Shown here one piece after another: positions 9,266-19,200 of a stretch of 64,000 nt of DNA. Origin of the DNA: Dyadobacter sp. 676 (lineage in GTDB: Bacteria; Bacteroidota; Bacteroidia; Cytophagales; Spirosomataceae). Both the position numbers and the translations under genes were made by a program. Position 1 is the first letter of the stretch, and every line of letters begins with the position of its first letter. The stretch spans positions 1,116,001 through 1,180,000 of the forward strand of contig NZ_CP159289.1 of assembly GCF_040448675.1 (NCBI RefSeq). Direction: 5' to 3'. The notes beneath the pieces were generated by a model, which was not told the origin of the DNA, made no database searches, and saw only the letters and a list, made by a program, of their open reading frames with translations.

Positions 9266-12200
9266 TTAATGATCCGTTCCGCAAAATGCCTTCCGCGGCA
9301 CATTTTCCTTTCTCGCGAGCTTCGACTCGTAGTATTTCTTCAAATAATGGTAAACAACAAGCTCATGCTCACGCTGCTGCGAAACGAACAGGCGGTTCAG
9401 GAACATGTGTACCAGGCTGCCGGCGAAATTCCCGACATCCGTTTCGGCAAGGGGAAACAGGACTGCCATAGACGCGATGACACGCGCAGACCGTCCTTCA
9501 AACAACCGGATCGCTCCTTCGATCCGGTTGGAAGCATCCTGCCGCGGGTCGAGAAAACGTGCTATTTCTTCCCGATGCAGACGGTACTTAGTGTTCAACT
9601 GCACATTCAGGTTGGTATCGCCGCCGAATTCACGGAAAAATTGCTCCTGCAAGCGCCCTACCAGCCGCTTTTTGTGTTCCGGCGTAAATCCCATGTCGTC
9701 CAGCAGCATATCGGTGCCCCGCAAACCGATCAGCCACCGGTAATGCTCGCCTTCGTCGCCCGACAACATCCCCAGCAAACCTGAAACAGCGCAACTATCC
9801 GCGAAAAAAATAGATTCCACCTCCTCGAATGCATGCCGTCCGTAACGCTCCAATTCCCGCTTATAGGTATCGAGTTGCACTTTGTGGACCGTCCCGTTAC
9901 AAAGCAAAGGCTCCATGAGCGGATGAAGCTGCGTCAGTACGGTTTGCCAGAACGAAGGATTGTTTCCCTGACGAAAACGCAGGCGGATATGATGGTCAGG
10001 GTCCGCAAAACGGACAAAAAACCATTTTTCGATGGTACCGTTTGCCACAAGGCGGTCGGCGAATGGCTTAATGACCGAAGCCAGAAGACGATCCGCGGTA
10101 CGGGTGCCTGTATAAATTTTAACATACAACCATTCGCTTCCGACGATGAAGTCGCGCTTGACGGCAGCGGGGCCCATTGCCCGGAATTGCCTCGGGGACG
10201 GCTGCTCGGGCAGTGGGTCATTTCGCTTTATCAACGGCAGTATTATCTCATGTACATACCGCGCGCCCGGCTCGCCCAGGAGGCCGTTTTCGTCATGTTC
10301 CGGAAACTCCGCCAATGTTACCTTCCCGTATTTCCTGATCGCATTGCAGAGCACCTCCACCGCAAAATCGGAGTTTCCGTCGATGAGCAGTTCGCTGTCG
10401 CCATGGCGCAGCTGTACGAAACGGGGAATACCGTAAGCTTTTCTCAATATTCTCCATTCTGCGGCGCTCAGGGCATCTTTCCCCATACGGCCGGTAACCG
10501 TTTCCCGCTCGATATTCCACATTGCCCGGCTAAGGACCCAATGCTTGTATTCGACGCGCGGCAGAAATGCACTTGACGAGAGATGGCCCCAATCCCAGCC
10601 GAGATAGCGGTAATCGTGCTGGTATGTCAGTTCGCAGAGGAACCGATACACCGGCAGGCCATCCGAGAAGTTATGTGCATTGGTAAGCCGCGGGATAATC
10701 CTCTTATTTAATCGTTTAGACCATAATATGATCTCCCCCCGAGGCCGACACCGAAACCATGAGGTCGTCGGGCGTGATCTGATTTTCCCGTGGCATCGAC
10801 GAGCCGGCCAGATAAGGGATCTCGAAATCCCGCAGGTGCGGTCGCATGAGCACGTTACCAGCCCTCGCTTGGGGCAGGTGTGCGATTTCTGCGAAGACGA
10901 CGTCGCTCACCGATCGCTCTTCTTCTGCTACGGCCATTTTTACCCGTTCCGCAAGTTGTTCGTGGCCATGGCAGAAACGCCCGAGAAGTTTCAAGCCGGA
11001 AGGCCCTCCCATCGCTTTGAATGCAAACTTGAAATTCCCGCGGTCCATATCCTGCTCCGAACCGGCGATAAGATTACCGAACAGATAAAAGCTATCGGGG
11101 TCCTCTGCCGTAGCATTCATCTGCTTTTGCAGGTCTTTCAGCATACAGTCGGTGAGTGAAATGCGGTTTTCACCGTCGGTGACCGCCTGCCGGAAGAGTT
11201 TCTCCCGAAATACGGCCAGAGGCGAAGTATCGGCAAGGCCCGGCTTTGCGATCCCCGGGAACCGGAGGTCTTCCAATAGCGGAAGGTTATCCGCCTTACC
11301 GGCCATGACATCCCCATAGCCGATCCCGGTTTCGCAGTCCAGCACTTCCAGCAGCGGCATCTCACGTTGCCCGTAACGGTCGGCGAACCGCTTTTTGAAT
11401 AATTCCATTTCCGGCTGAGGGTTCCGTAATCCCAGGAAGGCAAGATTTTTATATTCTTTTGTCAGCGTTTCGATTACACGCCCGCTGATCGTGCATGACC
11501 GGGGACGGAAGAAAAGGTCCGTCTGGATCAGGTCCTTACTGCCGGCTATCGCGAAATGCTTCGTCACCAGCGACTCCACCGCCTTGTATTTGCCAATACC
11601 AGGTTCGGCCGAGCGCAATAGCTCCGTAATTTTTTCCAATTGGAATAAATCTTTCTCGGCCTCCCCGATCCCGCGCAGCTTTTCGGTTATAGTGAAAAAA
11701 AATTCCTGCCCTGTAACCGTCGCCGCCAGCTCGGAAACCAGGATCTGGGCGTTAATCAGGGCATCGATGTACCATGTCGCTTCTTCACGACCGATGTCCG
11801 CCGATGTGACGCTATCTATCAATTCGCCGACTAAACATCCGTCCCTCGCAGCCAGGAGTACCCGATCCAGGTATGCGCTGCGTTCCACGGAGGCCAGCAC
11901 ATACGCCCTTTTTTGATTGTTCAATGAACATTCGACATAGCGGTAGGTGTCGCCAATCCGATAGAGGCTTGTGTTTGGATAAAATTTCAGCCGGGAACGG
12001 ACCTCGGTTTGCCGGGAGATCGCTTCCGCCACTTCGGCTACGTAATTCATGTCGAGCCTCACATGGGTTTCGGGCGGCGCCGTTTCGTCGAACCGGATGT
12101 TCGTCGTATCGCTTATCTCGCCCATCGCACAGCCTGCAAAAAGGCCGTACGGCGTGCTTCGGGAAGTCATTCTTACGAAGTATTTATACAAAGTCTTAAG

Positions 12201-12434
12201 CAGGCCGGCTACACTCGTCCTCACCCTTCCCTCGAGCAGGCCGATGAATGAGGCGTATAGCTCCGGCGATGCTACGTAGATGGCTTCCAGCATGGAAGGC
12301 TGCGAAAAAAAGCGGATAAGTTCTTCCTCGAACAACTCCGGCCGGTTGTTTACACGCTCATTAAACCGGTAAAGGAGATCGAGCGAATACCGGGGACGAC
12401 GAAGCATGAAGAACCCCTGGGACACGATAGACAT
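9266..12434 (-). CDS. Class I lanthipeptide dehydratase, LanB-like (frameshifted at 10735-10740)
   Basis: The corrected product has 1055 residues. LanB enzymes glutamylate Ser/Thr of a precursor peptide using glutamyl-tRNA, then eliminate glutamate. The glutamylation domain starts at the N-terminus, with LLKTLYKYFVRMTSRSTPYG. The elimination (SpaB_C) domain starts near KIYTGTRTADRLL and contains KWFFVRFADPDHHIRLRF. The frame is interrupted in a run of six C's (G's on the coding strand). Removing one base reads through SASGEIILWSKRLNKR to LTNAHNFSDGLPVYRFL, a conserved stretch, so this is not a natural domain split like that reported for pinensin enzymes. Divergent from the LanC-like gene. Confidence 0.92.
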
Positions 12435-12665
12435 AGACGGAAGGGTTTAGCATTTTTGACGTTCAAACTTGCCACCCAAATCAACCGGCGACAAACAATT
12501 TATGCCAACAGCCCGCTTTCATCGACAAAGCCGGCCTTCCGTCGGAACGCCCCTTCGCCAATGTGATTCTCGGGTTCGTCGAAACAGAAACAGAATTGGT
12601 CTAAAAAGTTCCGGTCGGACCGTGGGCGCGATACACATTTGCGTAACACCAAATGAGACAGGACA

Positions 12666-13815
12666 ATGACATCAATAACATCATCATCAACAGGCATATC
12701 GGCAGGACTTTCGGCGGTCATCGCAGCCGCCAAAATCGATGAAATCTATGAAGTCGTGAGCATGCACAAACAGCAGCTGAATAGTTTCGGTTTTGCCCGG
12801 GGATATCTGGGCGTGTCTGTTTTCACTTACCTGTATGCGGTGCACTCGGGTCAAAAAAAATACTTCGACGAGGCGCGACGGGCATTCGACCACGCTTGCG
12901 ACATGATCGACAGCGACTTTCAAAAAACCTATCCGAACGACTTCGCCGGCCTGGGCGCCGTTTCGCAATACCTTTGCCGGACGGGCGTGCTGGACATCGA
13001 CCCAAACGTATTTCTCAGCGACATCGATGCCGTATTGCTAAAAAAAATGCGCTCGGAGTTGTACAATGGCCAATTGGGGGGGACTGGCCAACGGGGCTTT
13101 GGGCTACGGCCTGTATTTTCTGCAGCGCGGCTATTATAACCGGTCATTCGCGCAATCCATTGTTGAAGAGCTCGTACAGGGCATCGCGCGCTACGCAATA
13201 CACACCCCCGACGGATGCTATTGGAAGTCAGGATTGAACCACACGTCCCCGAAAGCGGGCCTCTTCTCTCCCGACGAAACCGCTGCCGTCCTCCTTTTTC
13301 TGGCCAGGATCGTCGAAATGGGTCTGTGCCCTGCCGAACGTATGGAGGGAATTGCTCAGAAAGCCGTCAGTTACATCGAAACCTGCCGCAGGAACACGGG
13401 CGATATCGAAACAGGCTATACGTTGTTACGCGCGGGAATAGCCTTCAACAATGCGGCGTGGGCGCGTAGCGGCCGTGAAGATCTGCGGCGTTATGCCATA
13501 AGCCGTCAGGAGAATGCGGACCTCATCAAAGACGCCGGCATCGTGCACGGCGCGGCAGGTCTTGCGCTGCTCTTCGACCGCATTACACAAATAGGCAATG
13601 ACCCCACTATCGAACGTGCGGCTGATTTTTGGTATGCACAAATCCTGCGGTTCGGCGGTCATCCCGATGGCTATGCGGGATACATGGCGGCCGAACATCC
13701 CTGGAACCTGCAAATCAACCTGGCCTTTTGCCAGGGCATTATGGGAATAGGCTCTACCTTGATACGGGCATTACATCCCGAAGTCCATTTCGACGACCTG
13801 ATCTGGTCGGTCTGA
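12666..13815 (+). CDS. LanC-like protein lacking catalytic ligands (frameshifted at 13076-13082)
   Basis: The corrected product has 382 residues, close to LanC length. LanC cyclases use a zinc bound by Cys-Cys-His plus a nearby His to add Cys thiols to dehydrated residues. The scaffold is clear: NGQLGGLANGALGYGLYFLQ after repair, GYTLLRAGIAFNNAAW, HGAAGLALLFDRI, GHPDGYAGYMA. By eye-alignment the first zinc Cys is Asn243 (NTGD where WCYGD is usual), the second is Val293 (VHGAAG for CHG), and only His294 remains. The catalytic HG segment also appears to be replaced by SPDE. The frame break is one extra G in a G7 run. Cyclase activity is therefore doubtful. Confidence 0.85.
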
Positions 13816-13917
13816 TTCAGACCCCGGGGGACTTGGATAATCCGGGGACCATCAAGCGCTGGCACGCTTTTTAACGCACCCATACGCCAAATTCACGCTT
13901 GAATTCACACCTTGAAG

Positions 13918-15399
13918 ATGAAAACAAGTTACCTCGACAAACGAACAAAACCGACCGCCCGATTGCATTCCGTTGCAATTTGCGCCCTGGTGGCGCTGCT
14001 GCTGGCCGGGTGTTACGGAATGCGCCGCTCCAAAGGCGGCGGACAAATAGCGGCCGTCAGCCAAAGGAAGCTCGACACCGCCGCCATCGCAATCGCACGC
14101 GGATACACCATTACCCCCGTAATTACAGATCTGACATTCCCTACCGCCTGTGACTTCGACGACCAGGGACGGCTGTACGTGATCGAAGCCGGTTATAGTT
14201 ACGGGGAGGTCTGGACAGCGCCCAGGCTGATACGTATCGATGGCGATAACAGCAAGACCGTTATCGCGACCGGCGATAAAAATGGCCCCTGGACCGGGCT
14301 TGTTTACCATGACGGCAATTTCTATGTTGCGGAAGGCGGCCAGTTAAACGGCGGCAAAATCCTTCGTATCGGCATGGACGGCAAGATCACGGCGCTTGTC
14401 AGTGACCTGCCTGCTTTCGGCGACCACCACACCAACGGCCCGGCGATTAAAGGCGACTACATTTACTTTGGTCAGGGCGCGGCCACCAATTCCGGCGTCG
14501 TGGGGCCGGATAATGCCAAATTCGGCTGGCTCAAAAGAAAGCCGGATTTTCACGATATTCCCTGCCAGGACATCGAACTGGCGGGTCACAATTTCGAGTC
14601 GGCAGACACCGCCGCGACAAATCGCAAAGTTGTCACCGGCGCGTACTCGGCATTCGGGACAACTACCCGACCGGGCCAGGTTATCAAAGGCAAAGTACCT
14701 TGCACGGGCGCGATCATGCGCATACCTCTGCAGGGGGGCGCACCCGAGCTCGTTGCCTGGGGCTTGCGCAATCCGTATGGCCTGCGCTTCAATGCCGACG
14801 GCAAACTGTTTGTAACCGACAATGGCTATGACGAACGCAGCAGCAGGCCCATTTGGGGAGCCGGGGATTTGCTATGGGAGATCACACCGGGCACGTGGTA
14901 TGGTTTTCCCGATTTTTCCGGACATCAGATACTGGAAGGGGACATCGAATTCAAGGGCCCGGGCAAGCCTGCTGCGCAGAGTCTTCTAAAAAAACATCCC
15001 AATCAGCCGCCCCAACCGGCAGCCGTTTTGGGAGTGCATTCGTCGTCCAACGGCTTTGATTTCGACACAGGGGGCTTCTTCGCAAAAGGGGAAGCGTTCG
15101 TTGCACAATTCGGCGATATGGCTCCAGGGGTTGGGAAAGTAGTCGCGCCGGTGGGTTTCAAGGTCGTAAGAGTCAACCCGCAAACCGGCGTCATTCGCGA
15201 TTTTGTAGTGAATAAAGGAAAACGAAACGCTCCCGCCAGTTACCTGGGAAGCGGAGGACTCGAGCGGCCGGTATCCGTGAAATTCAGCCGTTCGGGGGAA
15301 CAACTTTACATCGTCGATTTCGGCATCGTTACAACTGACAAAAACGGCCCCAAACCAACAGCGGGAACGGGAGTCGTCTGGAAAATAGCAAAAAGATGA
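13918..15399 (+). CDS. Lipoprotein sugar-dehydrogenase-like beta-propeller protein
   Basis: A 493-residue exported lipoprotein of the glucose/sorbosone dehydrogenase (PQQ-type propeller) superfamily. The ATG at 13918 is chosen over TTG 13912. The N-terminus has a signal sequence ending in the lipobox LLAGC. The propeller carries the family motif AWGLRNPYGLRFNADGKLFV followed by TDNGYD, and ends in YIVDFG. It overlaps the next gene, a lipoprotein cytochrome c, by 4 bp (ATGA). The two are probably co-translated and form an extracytoplasmic oxidation unit. PQQ binding and the substrate cannot be read from the sequence. Confidence 0.85.
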   Translation: MKTSYLDKRTKPTARLHSVAICALVALLLAGCYGMRRSKGGGQIAAVSQRKLDTAAIAIARGYTITPVITDLTFPTACDFDDQGRLYVIEAGYSYGEVWTAPRLIRIDGDNSKTVIATGDKNGPWTGLVYHDGNFYVAEGGQLNGGKILRIGMDGKITALVSDLPAFGDHHTNGPAIKGDYIYFGQGAATNSGVVGPDNAKFGWLKRKPDFHDIPCQDIELAGHNFESADTAATNRKVVTGAYSAFGTTTRPGQVIKGKVPCTGAIMRIPLQGGAPELVAWGLRNPYGLRFNADGKLFVTDNGYDERSSRPIWGAGDLLWEITPGTWYGFPDFSGHQILEGDIEFKGPGKPAAQSLLKKHPNQPPQPAAVLGVHSSSNGFDFDTGGFFAKGEAFVAQFGDMAPGVGKVVAPVGFKVVRVNPQTGVIRDFVVNKGKRNAPASYLGSGGLERPVSVKFSRSGEQLYIVDFGIVTTDKNGPKPTAGTGVVWKIAKR

Positions 15400-15737
15400 A
15401 ACAGCAATCAATAACGCTGGCCTGCCTTATGGTATGGCTCAGCATTTGTTCGTGTGCTCCGAGGCGGTCGGAGCCGCTGAAAGAGCGCAGTTTTAATGCA
15501 GCACGTGCCGAAATTGCTAACGGCGAGGCACTTTTCATGACCCATTGCCAAAAATGTCACCCCGGCGGCGAAGGCGGGCTCGGCATGGCGATCAATTCCA
15601 ATCCCGCGCCAGGGTTCGTTAAGCGATTCCAGATCAGGCACGGTCTGGGCGTGATGCCGGCATTCAGTAAATCGGAGCTTTCCAGGAGCGACCTGAAAGA
15701 CATCAGCCGCTACATGCGGGCCTGGAAACATTACTGA
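15396..15737 (+). CDS. Lipoprotein c-type cytochrome (single heme)
   Basis: A 113-residue exported protein with one heme-attachment motif CQKCH near residue 52. A distal Met ligand is likely in GVMPAFSKSEL. The N-terminal signal ends in a lipobox-like ICSC, so it is probably membrane-anchored on the periplasmic side. The start codon overlaps the stop of the dehydrogenase-like gene (ATGA). The obvious role is to accept electrons from that protein and pass them to the respiratory chain; this is inferred from the pairing. Confidence 0.9.
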   Translation: MKQQSITLACLMVWLSICSCAPRRSEPLKERSFNAARAEIANGEALFMTHCQKCHPGGEGGLGMAINSNPAPGFVKRFQIRHGLGVMPAFSKSELSRSDLKDISRYMRAWKHY

Positions 15738-16243
15738 TCAACACCATTCCCCCTGGAAAAGCGGCCTCCATACACCCTTTCGCGTTTACCACCTCTTTCG
15801 GATAAAATCGGCAACACTCTTCGTTCCGTTGCTGCCCGTTGTTTTTTACATGACTTTAAGTGTAGAATAACTTCTAAAATTTTGTATGGACATCTCCTGT
15901 CCATGCCAACCGGTATTCGTCAACATTTTTCCTCGCCTATGCTTAGATTTGCTCCGGTCGAAATAGTTGCATAGCTGCGAGAGTATTACCGGTAATGTGA
16001 TCAGGTTTCCGGACGTCCGGATGACCTGACATTCAGTTTCAGGGTGGCACGACCATGCCGAACCCTACACGCAAAAACTTCTGGAATTCAATCACGTAGG
16101 CAAGCATTGGGGCTTGCCCCGAGGAAGGTTTTGTGTTTCAAAAAAAATGTAACCAAAAGTCAAATAATTTAAACTTCATCTGCCTATGAGGAACAACTCT
16201 GATCGGTTCAAGTACTAACATTTTTTACCAACCACATTAACTT
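15738..16243 (+). other. Long upstream region of the giant adhesin-like gene
   Basis: 506 bp with no supported gene. A possible -7 box TAGATTTG lies at 15944-15951 but without a good -33 element. It would leave a leader of nearly 290 nt before the ATG at 16244. The last 100 bp are A/T-rich. A riboregulator is possible, but I see no recognisable riboswitch. Confidence 0.4.
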
Positions 16244-19200
16244 ATGCACAAACACTTACAATTGGACTATGAAATGCCGCCGGCAAGCAACCCGGCCGGC
16301 AAGTTCTACAAGCCCATCAAACGACTCCGGGCAATATGGCTAATTCTGTCCTTATTTTGTATTACTGCTTTCAGGGTGCAGGCCCAGCAGGTCGGCCTTC
16401 AATGGGCCGACGGTTTGCTGACCGGGCAGACTTGTTTTACTTATGGGATTGCCACAGACGCGGCTAAAAACGTCTATGTAACGGGCTTTTTTGATGGAAC
16501 CGTGGATTTCAATCCCGCGGCAGCGACAGCGAACCTTACCTCGGCTGGAAGTACTGATATCTTTGTTGCCAAATATGACCAGTTTGGTCGTTACCTATGG
16601 GCTAAGCGCATCGGTGGCGCAGGTGCAGACCGCGGTCACAAAACGGTAGCAGACGCGGCCGGAAATGTGTATGTAACCGGCTACTTCACCGGCACGGTAG
16701 ATTTCGATCCCAATGCCGGGGTAAGCAATCTGGTTGAAAACGGTGGGGAGACCACCGATCAAGACGCTTTCCTATTAAAGCTCAATACAAGCGGAAATTT
16801 CGTTTGGGCACGAAGAATGGGTGCAGGGGGCAACGATAACGGGTGGGGTCTTACGTTTGACCCGGCAGGAGATCTATTAGTGTCTGGACATATGCGCTTA
16901 GGAACCGGTACATTTGGCTCTTTTTCTGTTGCTGTCGCCGGCACCCAAGACGGCTTTGTGACAAAAGTCAATACGGCCGGCACGTTTCAATGGGTGCGAA
17001 GGCTAGGGGCGGCCGGAACGGCTACCGAGGGGATATATGGCGTAGACACAGACGCGGCAGGGAACATCTATATTGCGGGTATTACGGCAGGCAGCACTAC
17101 CGGGATTGGCAATTTTGCAGCTGGCGCCTTTGTGGCTAAATTAAACAGCACCGGTGTTCTGACATGGTCGAACGTTTCCACTGATGCTAGCGAGTTTCGA
17201 GCCGTCCTGGTCGATGCGGCCGGCGATGTCTATGCCGGAGATTATTCAAGCGGCACTGCGATGAACCTTTTGAAACTAAATGCTAACGGGACGCGTGCCT
17301 GGATCAAGAAGGTTGGCACTGGCGTAAGTGAAATGGCGCTGGCAGCCAACAATGATGTCTACATGTCCGGGATGTATCAGGGAAGCATGACATTGGGCGG
17401 TACCACGCTGGCGTCGAGGGGTAGCTATGATGTATACATCGCCAGAATGACGCCCGCGGGCGACTTTGTCTGGGCGAAGTCCGTGGGCGGTGCGGGAAGT
17501 GAAAGCAATTACCGGATGACGGCCGATCATAGTGGGGAGATCATTGTCAGCGGCAGTTTCCAGCAAACCAGCGATTTTGACCCGAATGCATGCGTCTATA
17601 ACCTGACCACCACAGCTACCAGCGGCTTTGTCATCAAGCTCAGCGAGAAGCCCTTTCCGGACGGCTTTGCGGTTTCAGAAAGCACCCTTACGCCTATGAC
17701 CCAGGACGCTTGCAGCCTGGGTATCCCCCAAGTGATCGAAGGTAATGCAGTCGGTGTGACGGCGCCTTCCGGCTTTACGGCCACCATCAGCTACCAGTGG
17801 CAAAAGGCAACCAGCTCCACCGGCCCCTGGGAAGATATGCCCGGTGAGGTATTCAAGGATTTGCAACCGCTCTCTTCCAGCGAAACCCTGTACTACCGGC
17901 GTCTGGTGTTTGCCAAGAACTTTTTCTGTGAACTGGATTCGGTCGGCGCCTCGCAAGTGGCGTCAGTAAACATCGGTGCGAATACCGCCCCGATCGCCAA
18001 CGCGGATGGTCCGCAATGGTTTGTGTGCGGCACCGGTAGCAATACCGTTGCCCTGAACGGCTCGGCCACAGGGGGAGCAGGTTCTTACACCTATCAATGG
18101 TATGCCGGCAGTACATCCGGCGCCGTGGTAGGCAGCGCGGCCAACTTTACAACCCCGGCAGTAACGCAGGCAACTACTTATACCTTGCAGGTCACCGACG
18201 CAGCCGGCTGTAAGGATATCGACCAGGTAACTATCGTACCGGCCATCGCCAATGCCGGGCCGGACCGCTCCATGTGCCAGGGCGCCGGTGGGGTGCAGAT
18301 CGGCGCGCCTCCTGTTTCGAGCCCTTCCGTTACTTACAGCTGGACACGGGTTTCCGGCGCAGCTATTTCTACCCTGAGCTGTACCACTTGTGCGCAACCC
18401 ATCGCCAATCCGACCGTGGCAACTGTCTACCGATTGACCGTTACCGTCCGGCAAAAGAGCGGCGCAACCTGTACGACCACAGATGACGTAACCATTACGC
18501 CGGTTAACGCCCCCAATAGCACATTGGCATTCGCAGGCACCGACAAAACCGTATGCAAAAATACGTCGGTCACTTTGGGCGGCACTGCCGACAATACATT
18601 TGCATACACCTGGACGCCGGGCCAGTATCTGTCCGCTTCACAGGGGGCAAACCCCGTATTCAATGCGGGTACGGCAACCGTTGACGGAGGGTCAATCAAC
18701 TACACCGTGTCGGCTGTGAAAAGCGGCTGTACTTTTACGGACGAGGTAAAAGTGTCGGTCCTTAATTCTGCGATCACTGATCAAAATGAAACTATTTGCG
18801 GGCCTGCATGGAGCAGGCATTCCGGCGAAGAGAATGCAGCGGGAGCTACCTACACATGGAGCGTTGTCTCGGGCAGCGGCACGGTATTGCAAACGGCCAA
18901 TTCCGGTAAGGATGCCTACCTGAAAAGCAACAGCGGCGTGACAAGGTTCCGCCGTACGGTAACCTTAAACGGCGTTTCATGTACGGCAGATGTGCTGGTC
19001 CAGGCTTGCGCCGGCCAGGCTTGTGATTTTGAAATTGTGACACTCTCTCCACAGGCGTGCCCGAAGGTATTCGGCGCTGCTGGCTTGCAACTTGGGACTA
19101 CCCTTGCAGATGCGGCTAATTACAATTTCTCGTGGAGCCCTGCCAATCTGGTGGACAATTACCGGGCTGCTTCGGTTAATATCACTTCTACTTCACAGGC

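Noticed and set aside
12469..12669. Short plus-strand frame ending in an ATGA overlap with the LanC-like gene, considered as a lanthipeptide precursor
   Set aside because: It is Arg-rich, has no typical leader or Ser/Thr/Cys core, and looks like non-coding sequence. The overlap alone is not enough.
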